From NCBI GenBank assembly GCA_024690605.1, contig JAILOV010000027.1:49037-113036 (forward strand): a stretch of DNA of 64,000 bases, read 5' to 3'. Below the pieces are notes generated by a model that had not been told where the DNA came from, did not search any database, and saw only the letters and a program-made list of their open reading frames with translations. The DNA comes from Lachnospiraceae bacterium. GTDB taxonomy: Bacteria > Bacillota > Clostridia > Lachnospirales > Lachnospiraceae. Within the stretch, counting starts at the first letter, position 1. The number at the start of each line of letters is the position of its first letter. The position numbers and the translations under genes were made by a program. Below, piece by piece: positions 1 to 8,821 of the stretch.

Positions 1-1
1 G

Positions 2-952
2 CATCCGGAGCTGGGCGCCGCGCTCCTGGAGAAGCACGCTTCCACGAAAAACTATGCCGATGTGGCGAAAGGCCATCACCGGTGGTTCAACAACGAGGGC
101 GGATATCCCGCGAGCTTTGACACGGCGAAGAGCCCCGTGAAGACGATCATCGATATCGTGACCGTGGCGGACTGCCTGGATGCGGCGACGGACACCATCG
201 GAAGGAGTTACAGTAAGGGCAAATCGCTGGAGGATTTCGCCAAAGAGCTTAAGGAAGGAAGCGGCACGCGCTACGCGCCGTTCATGGCCGACCTGTTTGA
301 GGACGAAACGGTCAGAGAGGATCTCGCCTGGATGCTCGACCAAGGGCGGCAGAACAACTACAGGAACACCTATCTGCTGCTTCGGGGCGTGCAGGAGAGA
401 GAGGAGCAGTCCCGGGCGGTCAAGGGCAACGCGGCGGAAAAGACCGAGATGCGGGCAAATACCAGTGCAGGAGAGGAGAATCCCATGGGCGAAGCAAGCT
501 ATATCGAGGTGAGGACCTACAGACAGGGCGACCTGATCTTCAAAGAGGGAACGGAGAGCGACTGCATGTATGAAGTCAAGCAGGGCCGGGTCGGGATCTA
601 CAAGAACTACGGGACCGAGGAACAGGAGCTGCTCACCGAGCTGGCCGCTGAAGATGTGTTCGGGGAGATGGGAATGGTGGAAGGTGTTCCTCGCTCGGCG
701 AGTGCCGTAGCCATGGAGGAGCGCACCGAGGTCGCACGGATCACGTGGCCCATCCTTGGCAACTACTTTAAGACCCGTCCTTCGCGCGTTGTACAGATCA
801 TGCAGCAGACCTCGGACCGCCTGCGTCGGACGACGAAGATGCAGACCGATGCCGTGCAGGTGATCCGGCAGGCGCTGGATGTCGCGCGCACCACGGAAAA
901 TCTTGGGGAGATCCGCTGGCTTCTCAGCAATTATCTCAAAGAGAACGGGTAA
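2..952 (+). CDS. HD-GYP-like phosphohydrolase fragment fused to a cyclic-nucleotide-binding domain (5' end outside window)
   Basis: The frame is open from base 2, so the N-terminus lies upstream. The first ~110 residues are the C-terminal part of an HD-GYP-like hydrolase domain: HHRWFNNEGGYP, then a conserved VADCLDAATD segment and GRSYSKGK. They closely match the two HD proteins further downstream. After a linker, residues ~162-270 form a cNMP-binding (CAP-ED) fold whose phosphate-binding cassette FGEMGM...PRSASA keeps the Gly-Glu and Arg-Ser-Ala residues that hold the cyclic phosphate in CRP-like proteins. A helical tail follows and there is no DNA-binding helix-turn-helix. A possible internal start is ATG 485 with GGAGAGGAG at 471-479, which would give a free cNMP-binding module. 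Inference: a phosphodiesterase whose activity responds to cAMP or cGMP, possibly made by the cyclase at 12537. The ligand is unproven. Confidence 0.8.
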   Translation, partial: HPELGAALLEKHASTKNYADVAKGHHRWFNNEGGYPASFDTAKSPVKTIIDIVTVADCLDAATDTIGRSYSKGKSLEDFAKELKEGSGTRYAPFMADLFEDETVREDLAWMLDQGRQNNYRNTYLLLRGVQEREEQSRAVKGNAAEKTEMRANTSAGEENPMGEASYIEVRTYRQGDLIFKEGTESDCMYEVKQGRVGIYKNYGTEEQELLTELAAEDVFGEMGMVEGVPRSASAVAMEERTEVARITWPILGNYFKTRPSRVVQIMQQTSDRLRRTTKMQTDAVQVIRQALDVARTTENLGEIRWLLSNYLKENG

Positions 953-1075
953 ACCGTTCCGAATTTTCCCAAAACCTGTACTTTTGGACATAGTCCTGTC
1001 CCTTTTTTCGTGTTACGATAAAAGGTGGATTTTTGCGGTCATTTTTTGGGAGCGCAAAGATCCGGGTGATCATAT

Positions 1076-2302
1076 ATGGAAACGGAGCAGAGGACGGATA
1101 ACAGAAAAAAGAAGATCATCGCTCTCGCAGCGCTGCTTGCGGCCGCACTCATCGGCGTGCTGCTCTTTTTCCTGCTGTCAAAAAATGATCTCATGGCGGT
1201 CGATATCCGCATCCGCCGGATGGTGGGAACCGTCAATCTCCATAATGAAAAAGGAAAAGAGCTCTCCCCTGCGGAGAGGATGCGCCTGAACTCCGGTCAG
1301 AGGCTCAAGACCGCAGAGGAGAGTCTGGTCATGCTTTCCCTCGACGAGACGAGGCTGATCACCCTGGAGGAGTCGAGCAAAGCCCAGATCAAAGCGGCCG
1401 GGAAGAAACTGGAATTCGACCTGGAGGAGGGCGAGCTGTTCTTTAATGTCACCGAGAAGCTGGAGGAGGTGGAATCCTTTGATATCCGCACCTCCACGAT
1501 GCTCTGCGGCATCCGCGGCACTTCGGGATTCGTCGGGGAGGACGAGACCGGGCATGAGACGCTGATGGTGACGGACGGCATTGTGGCCGTCACGGGGGAA
1601 CACCCGGTGACGCACGAGCGGATCCAGACGCTGGTCTTCGCGGGGCAGCAGGTCACCATCTATCTGGATGACGAGGCGGAGGGCGATGCCAGGATCTCCT
1701 TCCGGGTGCAGCGGTTCAAGGAGGAGGATCTCCCGGCGCTGGCGCTGGATGCTATCCGCAAGGATGAAAAGCTGCAGAGCAGGATCACCCAGGCAACGGG
1801 ATTTTCCACGAAAAAACCCGTCGAGCTCGCCGATGTGACGAGCTTCAAGGGCGTCTCCATGTACGGGCAGGCCGTCGAGGAGCTGTCCGCGGCGGGGATC
1901 GAGGACGCGATCCCGCTCATGGGGCGCACGGCCAAAGAAATGGTGGCAACGGCGAACCGGGCGGCAGAAACGGCCGGCCAGGATCTGCCGCTGGAGATCA
2001 CCATCATCAAAGGCATGCGCGGCGTGCTGGACACGGCAAAGGCCGCCGGATGTGATCCCGCGGAAACTTCAGCGCTGATGACGGGGTCCTCGGACTGCGT
2101 GGACGCGACCGTGGGCAAGGCCAGGGAGGCCGGTCTGTCCGGAGATGATCTTGTCGGTGTGGCGCAGACCGTGACAGACACCCTGTCCTCGGCGGTCGGC
2201 CAGATGAACTGTACGTTGAGCTGGCGGGGTATTTCACACGTGTTGCAACCTGGTCCACAGGAGACACTTCGCTTTCGTTCACGATGCCGACAAGTAATGT
2301 GA
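1076..2302 (+). CDS. FecR-domain membrane protein; frame breaks near its C-terminus
   Basis: Residues ~12-34 form one hydrophobic segment after a charged start (signal anchor), with the rest predicted outside the cell. Residues ~42-200 match the FecR-type beta domain: a VGTVNL start, SLDETRLITLEE, and FDIRTSTMLCGIRGTSG. In this family the last motif (IRTxxxxxGIRGT) is the most recognisable part. The Ala/Glu-rich remainder looks helical. The natural sequence seems to stop around residue 380. The last ~30 codons (CTLSWRG onward) look like out-of-frame reading of the following gene. No FecI-type sigma factor is nearby, so this is not an iron-citrate regulator. A weak ribosome site (GGGTGATC) precedes ATG 1076. 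It resembles the FecR protein at 14453 and probably senses a surface or envelope cue. Confidence 0.75.
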   Translation: METEQRTDNRKKKIIALAALLAAALIGVLLFFLLSKNDLMAVDIRIRRMVGTVNLHNEKGKELSPAERMRLNSGQRLKTAEESLVMLSLDETRLITLEESSKAQIKAAGKKLEFDLEEGELFFNVTEKLEEVESFDIRTSTMLCGIRGTSGFVGEDETGHETLMVTDGIVAVTGEHPVTHERIQTLVFAGQQVTIYLDDEAEGDARISFRVQRFKEEDLPALALDAIRKDEKLQSRITQATGFSTKKPVELADVTSFKGVSMYGQAVEELSAAGIEDAIPLMGRTAKEMVATANRAAETAGQDLPLEITIIKGMRGVLDTAKAAGCDPAETSALMTGSSDCVDATVGKAREAGLSGDDLVGVAQTVTDTLSSAVGQMNCTLSWRGISHVLQPGPQETLRFRSRCRQVM

Positions 2303-4893
2303 CGGTCACGGCGGTCTTTGAACTGGATGCCTATACCATAACAGTCTCCGACACATCCGGCTGCAGTAGCTCCGTGAGTTCGCCTACCGTCGGGTCTTTC
2401 TCGACGACAAGCGGAACTGCGGTAGTGGGAGAGACTGTGACGGTGACGATCACAAGAAGCTCCGGCCATGGAAAACTTTCGCTTTCCGTTGCCGGGCAGT
2501 CGGTGGTCATGGATCTGAGCAATGATGACAGCACCTATACCTATCAGTTCACGATGCCGCAGAATTCCGTGGCTGTCGAAATGTATGCAACGTGGTCCAG
2601 CGGTGCCACGGGGGTGACGGTCAATTCCATGAGCCACGGTTCAGTGACGGGAAGCAGTCTGAGCAGCAAGGCTCCTGACAGCACGGTTGAACTTACGGTG
2701 ACGCCGGACGCCGGATACCGGCTGGGCACGATCTCGGTCGCGAAGGTCTCGACGACGACAACAAGTGTTGCGGCCGCGGATCTGCTCATAACGCCGACAT
2801 TAAAGAACGGAACGACCAACGTCTATACCTTCACGATGCCGCCTACCGATGCGACGGTCAGTGCGACATTTGTAAAGGCAGTCACCGGTGTGACACTGAA
2901 CTCCACCGCGGAGACGATCGATGTGGACGAGGATGTCACGCTCATCGCAACTGTTGCGCCGACGGACGCGGCAAATAAGAACGTGACCTGGAGCAGCGGC
3001 GATGAGGATGTGGCGACCGTGACGCAAAACGCGACCAACGGTCTTGTGGCGACTGTCACCGGCGTAAGCGCCGGCACGACGGATATCACCGTCACGACCG
3101 AGGACGGCTCCTTCACGGCAACCTGCGTGGTGACGGTGTCGGCCCCCGCAGTGACACTGACGATCGACTGCGGCACGGGAGGTACGGCAACGGCAAGTCC
3201 GACGACGCCGCAAGCGGGGGACACCGTAGTTCTGACGATCACGCCAAACAGCGGCAAGATGCCGGTGGTCGCCATTGCGGACGCGGGCGGTCAGTCGATC
3301 GCGGTGACGGAAAACGGGACGTTCTCGTTTACGATGCCTGCCAGATCCGTAACGGCCACCGTGACCTTTGTTAATACAAAAATGTACTATACATCAAATG
3401 ATTCCACGCACACGATCACGATCTACCGGACGCAGGATGCGCAGAACACCAGAGAAGAGATCGCGGACTGGTATGAATTCCCCAGCACCTATGGCGCTGA
3501 CAGTGTCGTTTTTGCGGAAGCGGTATATCCGACTTCCACGGAACAGTGGTTCAGCGCGGGGACATGCGAAATCGAAAACATCGAAAACCTTCATACGGAG
3601 AACGTTACCAGCATGAAGGAGATGTTCAAAGATTTCGAAGGCATGACAACGCTGGATCTCAGCAGCTTCGATACATCCGGCGTGACGGATATGTCTGGCA
3701 TGTTCCAGAGCTGTACTGCAAGTACGATCGATGTCAGCAGTTTTGACACATCCGCCGTTGTTGATATGCAGGCCATGCTGTACGATTGCAATGCCGTTGT
3801 GGATATCAGCGGATTTGACACGTCAAGTGTAGAAAATATGAGCCAGATGTTTGGGCAATGGGCTTCCGGAGACCTTGATCTGACGAATTTCGATACATCC
3901 TCCGTTACGACCATGTTTGGCATGTTCGAGGATTGCTCGACGCTGACATCGTTGGATCTCAGCAGTTTTGACACCGCAAATGTGACGGATATGGCCTGCA
4001 TGTTTGATGGCCGCTCGGCGCTGACCATGATCACGGTTTCCGACAGCTTTGATGTCACAAATGTCGAGGACAGCGGTGACATGTTTGCCGGCTGCACGGC
4101 GCTCACGGGCGGGAACGGAACGCAATATAATGAGAGCCATATCGATATTTCCTATGCGCGTTTGGACGGCGGCCCCGGATCCGCAACGCCCGGCTACTTC
4201 ACCGCGGTGGGATCCGGCTCGGGCGGCACGACGGGGCACAGCCTCACGGCAGCAGGCAACCTGTCGGCGAACATGACCTTCTATGTCGACGACAGTGAGG
4301 TGACGGAAGCGGACGAGGATGACCGGGTGGAGATCCATATTCCCCAAACGGCGTTTGGGAGTGGCGAGGTGCTGATGTCCCTGAGCATCAACAGCGGTGC
4401 TGTGATGGCACATTTGGATTTCACGCAGTTTCCGGGCGTGAACGGAAACGAATCGGGAACGGATTTTGTCTACTGGTTCACCATGCCCGATGCGGATGCC
4501 ACGGTGACGGCAACGAAGGACAGCCCGGAATACGGCCTTCCGGATTATATTTCCTATAACCTTCCGTATGGATATAACGGAACCTATGCGGAGAACGGCA
4601 TCGGCGTCATGATGGGGGCGACGGATACTGCGGCAAGTCTCATTAACGGCGGATATAATTCGGTTGACGGTGTATATGGCTACGAATTCTCCGTTTCGTC
4701 CTATGACCTGATGTTTGGGAGCCGATATGACTTTGTCATCGAGGTGCCTGACGGCTGTTCGATCACCTCAATCTCGGGCGAGTCGGATTATCTGCATTAT
4801 GAGGCAATCGACGAGACGCATTACGCGGGATATCTCACGGTTCCTGAAGTGGAAGAGGATTATATCTGGCTTGTTGTGACATTGAACGAATAA
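2284..4893 (+). CDS. Surface repeat protein: bacterial repeats, Big_2 Ig-like domain, BspA/DUF285-type 26-residue repeats
   Basis: Several FTMP...NVTVTA-type units (bacterial/InlB-B-like repeats) are followed by a Big_2 immunoglobulin-like domain at residues ~200-290 and another FTMP unit. At ~435-620 comes a tandem array of ~24-residue BspA/DUF285 units of the form LDLSSFDTSxVTDMxxMFxxC. The array ends with the usual LDGG...TPGYFT motif and a C-terminal beta region. The open frame extends upstream of ATG 2284 to at least ~2203 in repeat-like sequence, and there is no signal peptide, so 2284 is not a natural start. The protein is most likely the continuation of the FecR-domain protein before it, shifted by one frame, or the 3' part of a truncated adhesin. 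No sortase motif was seen. Base use is less GC-rich than in the neighbours. Confidence 0.72.
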   Translation: MPTSNVTVTAVFELDAYTITVSDTSGCSSSVSSPTVGSFSTTSGTAVVGETVTVTITRSSGHGKLSLSVAGQSVVMDLSNDDSTYTYQFTMPQNSVAVEMYATWSSGATGVTVNSMSHGSVTGSSLSSKAPDSTVELTVTPDAGYRLGTISVAKVSTTTTSVAAADLLITPTLKNGTTNVYTFTMPPTDATVSATFVKAVTGVTLNSTAETIDVDEDVTLIATVAPTDAANKNVTWSSGDEDVATVTQNATNGLVATVTGVSAGTTDITVTTEDGSFTATCVVTVSAPAVTLTIDCGTGGTATASPTTPQAGDTVVLTITPNSGKMPVVAIADAGGQSIAVTENGTFSFTMPARSVTATVTFVNTKMYYTSNDSTHTITIYRTQDAQNTREEIADWYEFPSTYGADSVVFAEAVYPTSTEQWFSAGTCEIENIENLHTENVTSMKEMFKDFEGMTTLDLSSFDTSGVTDMSGMFQSCTASTIDVSSFDTSAVVDMQAMLYDCNAVVDISGFDTSSVENMSQMFGQWASGDLDLTNFDTSSVTTMFGMFEDCSTLTSLDLSSFDTANVTDMACMFDGRSALTMITVSDSFDVTNVEDSGDMFAGCTALTGGNGTQYNESHIDISYARLDGGPGSATPGYFTAVGSGSGGTTGHSLTAAGNLSANMTFYVDDSEVTEADEDDRVEIHIPQTAFGSGEVLMSLSINSGAVMAHLDFTQFPGVNGNESGTDFVYWFTMPDADATVTATKDSPEYGLPDYISYNLPYGYNGTYAENGIGVMMGATDTAASLINGGYNSVDGVYGYEFSVSSYDLMFGSRYDFVIEVPDGCSITSISGESDYLHYEAIDETHYAGYLTVPEVEEDYIWLVVTLNE

Positions 4894-4926
4894 ACGGGTG
4901 ATGCACCTTCTTCACATGAGGAACAC

Positions 4927-6852
4927 ATGCACGAACACACCATCGGGGAGCAAAGGGAAGAATTCAAGGGCTATGTAGACCGGATGACAAAGATCCGGCT
5001 GTTGTCCTCGCCGCAGACGGACGAGATGACGACGGCCGATTTCTACAGTGCGGTTCTCGTGCAGAATTTCCGTGATATCGGAGCATTGGCCGAAGAAAAC
5101 CGCTCCTTTATCGGTGAGGAGCTGGAGCCGATCTTGCGATCGGAGGATCTCCTTCCGGACGAGCTTGTTTCGGAGATCCGGGAGCTGAATGAGAATCTGA
5201 TCGATGCGGTGGAGACGCAGCTCATCGACCTGCCGATGGCGGTCATGCTCAACGAGCGTCTGCGGGACGATGCGGAGCGGAAGCAGGACCCGGCCTATAT
5301 CATCCGGCAGCTGGACAAGGAGATCGAGACCAACTATCTTCAGCAGAACATGACCGGACGGATCACTTCGGCGCCGCAGATCTCCGAAAGCTTCAAGATG
5401 CGTGCGATCCGGGCAACAAAGGAGATTCTGACATGGCTCGATAAGGAGCGCTTTCTGACGCTCGATGAGGAGTGCCGGACGCTTGTGATGGTCAATTCCC
5501 GCTACGGTGCGGCGGTTTATGAGAACGGGACGGTACTGGACGCGGAGAACTGCGCCGAGCGGATCCGATTCCTGCTCCGTGCGCTTAAGATCGCGGAGGA
5601 TCCCTTTTATCATGAGGCGCTTCCGGACTATGACTGGCGTTTCCATTTCTTCCGGATCTATGAATACTTTTCGCGCACGGATTTTCGCGGTGCGGATGAA
5701 GAGACCAAACGCCTGGGCGCGCCGCAGGTCGCCAAGTGGGAGGAGCTCTGGCGGTCCGACCCCGCTTATTTCGGCAGATATCGCACCTATCCCGAGGTGG
5801 CGGGCAGTGTGTGGACGGCGCTCTTCGACTGCGGCGTGCTTTCCGCGGAGGAGTACCGGGACAGGCTGCATACGCTCTTTCCATCGGAAGAGCCTTACGA
5901 ATACAGTTCCCGCGGACAGTTTGTGAATCTGGAGCTTCCGATGTTTTATCTGCGGTCCCTTCCGGTGAACGGTGTCGTTCCCGAAGAATTTCGTGCGGAG
6001 GCGGAGCAGCTCTATCGTTCGGCGGTGGACTATGCTTTTCATATCCCCAAGCTGGGACTTTTTTCCACGATGCTGGATTCCTACTGCCGGATGCTGGAGG
6101 ATTTCACGGAGATCCCGGGCGGGATCACCTTTGAGGAATTGAGCCTGTCCACGATGGCGGCGTTCCACCCGCCGACTTACGTGCATTCGCTGATGGTGGC
6201 GGATCTGTCCCGTCTGATCTGCGAGAGACTGATGGACAGGGATCCCGCTCTGTTTGTCGGGATCCTCGGTGCGGATACGCCGGAGACCGTCACAAAGAAG
6301 AGGAAAGCCCTGCTGGATTTTACCTATCACGCAGCACTCTGTCACGATTTCGGCAAGATCCCGATGATCGACACGATCTTCATTTACGGACGAAGGCTTC
6401 TGGATTTTGAGTATGACCTGATAAGGCAACATGCGGAACTTGGTGCGTCCTTTCTGCGCCGCCATGCTTCCACCGCGTCATATGCCGATATCGCACGGCT
6501 CCACCACTGCTATTATGACGGATCCGGCGGTTATCCCGCCGATCAGGATCTTTCCGGAAACCCGCTGCGTACCGTCATTTCCGTTGTCACCTGCGCGGAT
6601 TGTCTGGATGCGGCGACCGATACGGTGGGCCGCTCCTATAACCGGGGGAAGACACTCGCGGATTTCACGGGAGAACTCCTTGCCGGCAGCGGGACGCGCT
6701 ATGCCCCCTATCTTTCCGGACTTTTTGAGGATGCGTCGTTTTGCGATGCGCTCACGAAGCTCCTGGGCGAAGGACGCAGACAGCATTACCGGGATACCTG
6801 GCAGCTGCTGTGCAGTCTGAAGGAGGATCCGCAGGAAATTACGGAGAACTGA
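4927..6852 (+). CDS. HD-GYP-like phosphohydrolase with helical N-terminal sensor region
   Basis: This is the intact member (641 aa) of a three-gene family in this window. The first ~400 residues are predicted all-helical and match no domain I can name. The C-terminal ~230 residues carry an HD-GYP-like active site: HVHS-like YVHSLMVADL, ALCHDFGK (the HD pair), a downstream His in RQHAELGAS, HHCYYDGSGGYP, and CADCLDAATD. The last two correspond to HHExxDGxGYP and the DxxDALTSDR region of classical HD-GYP c-di-GMP phosphodiesterases. The Glu is absent and the loop carries one extra residue, so the substrate may differ. No receiver, PAS or GGDEF domain is present. The protein is probably soluble, with no membrane segments. 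ATG 4927 has a modest GAGG upstream, and the next gene follows after 3 bp. Confidence 0.82.
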   Translation: MHEHTIGEQREEFKGYVDRMTKIRLLSSPQTDEMTTADFYSAVLVQNFRDIGALAEENRSFIGEELEPILRSEDLLPDELVSEIRELNENLIDAVETQLIDLPMAVMLNERLRDDAERKQDPAYIIRQLDKEIETNYLQQNMTGRITSAPQISESFKMRAIRATKEILTWLDKERFLTLDEECRTLVMVNSRYGAAVYENGTVLDAENCAERIRFLLRALKIAEDPFYHEALPDYDWRFHFFRIYEYFSRTDFRGADEETKRLGAPQVAKWEELWRSDPAYFGRYRTYPEVAGSVWTALFDCGVLSAEEYRDRLHTLFPSEEPYEYSSRGQFVNLELPMFYLRSLPVNGVVPEEFRAEAEQLYRSAVDYAFHIPKLGLFSTMLDSYCRMLEDFTEIPGGITFEELSLSTMAAFHPPTYVHSLMVADLSRLICERLMDRDPALFVGILGADTPETVTKKRKALLDFTYHAALCHDFGKIPMIDTIFIYGRRLLDFEYDLIRQHAELGASFLRRHASTASYADIARLHHCYYDGSGGYPADQDLSGNPLRTVISVVTCADCLDAATDTVGRSYNRGKTLADFTGELLAGSGTRYAPYLSGLFEDASFCDALTKLLGEGRRQHYRDTWQLLCSLKEDPQEITEN

Positions 6853-6855
6853 ACC

Positions 6856-8073
6856 GTGGATCACACGAAGGAATTCTATCACAGAAAGTTCAAGCAGTAT
6901 ACGGACACGCTGCGGGAGATCCGCATGCTTTCTACCTCGGGTCTCTCGAAGATCACCAGCGCGGAGGATTACAGTCAGGTACTGCTGTCCAATTTCCGGA
7001 GGATCGGGAAGCTGGCGGAGGGCAACCGTCAGGTGATCGACGGGGTGCTCATGCCGTTGCTGGGCAAAGAGGAGCCGCTGTCCGAAGAGGAAAGGGAAGC
7101 GCTGGGAGATCTGATCGGGCTGCTGGTGGACGCGGATTACGGAGAAGAGATTGACGCGCATATCTCCCGCCTGGCGATGGAGCGACTGGCCAGAGATCAC
7201 GCGGATGAGGAGGAACTCTTCAGTACACTTGCGGACGACGAGCGTGTCGCGGCGCTTGACAGGGAGGTGGAGAACTGCTACACCCTGATGGATATCTACC
7301 TGCGGGGCAATCCCGGGGAAGCCGATATCATGCGCCGGAGGGGGCTCAAAGCACTGCGGGGGCTGCTGGACTATCTGGACAGGGAACGGTTTGCGGCATT
7401 GTCGATGGGATCGCGCATGACGGTGATGGTCGATTCCTATTACGGTGCCCTTTTGTATGAGAATGATGATGAGGAGAGATCGGACCGGTATTTCACCGAC
7501 GAGTTCGATCTGCTGGTATCCTCGCTTGCTCTGGTTGATGATCCTTTCTACAGGAAACTACTCCCGGATACGGAATACAACTGGCAGAAACACACCTTCG
7601 GGGCGCTTTTCTACATGGGGCGGATGTCCCTGTCCCGAAGCATCACAAAGGAACGCGCGCAGAAGATCTTTGCCGGGATCCGGGAGATGGAGACGCTGTG
7701 GAAGGATCTCGCGGATGTCATCGGAAACAAGATCTCTCTCTATGATGTCCGGCTGCTCCTTTTGCGGGTCGCCCGACTGGCCGAAGATCCGCAGTTTGAA
7801 GAGCTTTTCGCCAGACTGCGGGAGGACTATCTGTGCCGGGATGTCTGCGACTATTCCAACAGCGGCATGGACATCAATCTGGATGTGCCGGAGGGATATC
7901 TTAATATTGTCAGGGATGCGGCCCCCACGGAGGAGGCGATCGAGAGATACCGCAGCATGACGCAGGCCATGCTCTCCTATCTGTTCAGCATGCCGAAGAA
8001 GGAAAACCTCGGAAACTGCATGACGGTCTATTCGGGGCTGATCCGCGAATATACGGAGTACCCGGGGGCATGA
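6856..8073 (+). CDS. Helical sensor half of an HD-GYP-like phosphohydrolase (split from its catalytic half)
   Basis: This GTG-started frame lies 3 bp after the previous stop, with GGAG at 6843-6846. Its 405 residues align along their length with the N-terminal ~400 residues of the gene at 4927 (for example EIRMLS, SNFRRIGKLAEGNR, YLDRERF, YYGALLYEN). It stops at TGA 8071 just before the catalytic domain. The end reads YTEYPGA-stop where the paralogue reads FTEIPGGITFEE. A -1 shift at the G5 run (8064-8068) would restore PGGMSFE and continue in frame into the next feature. The break is therefore a single missing base (mutation or sequencing error), a programmed frameshift, or a true split gene with ATGA coupling. 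Confidence 0.75.
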   Translation: MDHTKEFYHRKFKQYTDTLREIRMLSTSGLSKITSAEDYSQVLLSNFRRIGKLAEGNRQVIDGVLMPLLGKEEPLSEEEREALGDLIGLLVDADYGEEIDAHISRLAMERLARDHADEEELFSTLADDERVAALDREVENCYTLMDIYLRGNPGEADIMRRRGLKALRGLLDYLDRERFAALSMGSRMTVMVDSYYGALLYENDDEERSDRYFTDEFDLLVSSLALVDDPFYRKLLPDTEYNWQKHTFGALFYMGRMSLSRSITKERAQKIFAGIREMETLWKDLADVIGNKISLYDVRLLLLRVARLAEDPQFEELFARLREDYLCRDVCDYSNSGMDINLDVPEGYLNIVRDAAPTEEAIERYRSMTQAMLSYLFSMPKKENLGNCMTVYSGLIREYTEYPGA

Positions 8074-8768
8074 GCTTTGAGGATTTCTGCGTCAATTCCA
8101 TGGCGGCGCTGCATTCGCCGACGCATGTGCATTCCCATATGGTGGCAAAACTCTCGGTCTGTCTGGCCAGACACCTGCTTGCCCTGCGTCCGGAGCTTTT
8201 CATCGGGATCTTTGATACGGAGACCGCCGGGGCGGTGACCTCGATCGCGGACAGGATCCTGGATCACACCTGGCACGCGGCACTGTGCCATGATATCGGG
8301 AAGCTGCTGATCATCGATACGGTGGCCATGTACGGCCGCAGTCTTCTGGATGACGAGTACGCAAACTTAAGACTCCATCCGGATGCCGGGGCGGATCTTG
8401 CCGTGAAACACCTTTCCACGCGGGATTATGCGGATGTGATCCGTGGTCATCATCTATGGTATGACGGCACGGACGGGTATCCTTCCGGCTTTGACAGGGA
8501 TGGGAGTCCGTATCGTACGATCATTGACATCGTGTCCGTCTGCGACTGCATGGATGCCGCCACGGACAGCGTGGGGCGAAGCTACAGCAGGGGGAAGACC
8601 TTTGAGGAGTTTGAGAAAGAGGTATCGGAGGCTGCCGGGACGCGTTACGCACCATGGCTTCCGGAACTCTTCCGGGATCCCGGAACGCGCAAAGATCTGC
8701 TTTATCTGCTGGATGAGGGACGTTCCGTGGCGTACAGGAAGACCTATGCTCTGCTGCGGGGGATCTGA
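8070..8768 (+). CDS. HD-GYP-like catalytic half (continues the gene at 6856)
   Basis: The 232 residues contain the whole HD-GYP-like domain: HVHSHMVAKL, ALCHDIGK, a downstream His in RLHPDAGAD, HHLWYDGTDGYP, CDCMDAATD and GRSYSRGKT. All are close to the same motifs in the genes at 2 and 4927. ATG 8070 overlaps the preceding TGA as ATGA, so independent translation by coupling is possible, but no ribosome site of its own is evident. By analogy with the intact paralogue this is the enzyme domain of one 636-residue protein. A cyclic-dinucleotide or other phosphodiester substrate is plausible but not shown. Confidence 0.78.
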   Translation: MSFEDFCVNSMAALHSPTHVHSHMVAKLSVCLARHLLALRPELFIGIFDTETAGAVTSIADRILDHTWHAALCHDIGKLLIIDTVAMYGRSLLDDEYANLRLHPDAGADLAVKHLSTRDYADVIRGHHLWYDGTDGYPSGFDRDGSPYRTIIDIVSVCDCMDAATDSVGRSYSRGKTFEEFEKEVSEAAGTRYAPWLPELFRDPGTRKDLLYLLDEGRSVAYRKTYALLRGI

Positions 8769-8786
8769 TCCGACGCTTTTTGCGCG

Positions 8787-8815
8787 TGGCAGGGAAGCCG
8801 CTTTTCCTGTATAAT
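8787..8815 (+). promoter_or_regulatory. Promoter giving a leaderless mRNA
   Basis: A perfect TATAAT at 8810-8815 is preceded, after a 17-bp spacer, by a weak -35-like TGGCAG (8787-8792). The expected transcription start, about 7 bases after the -10 box, falls on ATG 8822, leaving no room for a transcribed ribosome site. Confidence 0.5.
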
Positions 8816-8821
8816 GAGAGG

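Noticed and set aside
3600..4190. CRISPR-like or DNA tandem repeat
   Set aside because: The periodicity comes from ~24-residue BspA/DUF285 protein repeats with variable DNA; no spacers or identical direct repeats.
4912..6465. Long - strand open frame (517 codons) opposite the HD-GYP-like gene
   Set aside because: It is the antisense shadow of a well-supported gene; GC-rich third positions create long false frames. The translation is His/Arg/Gln-rich with no domain.
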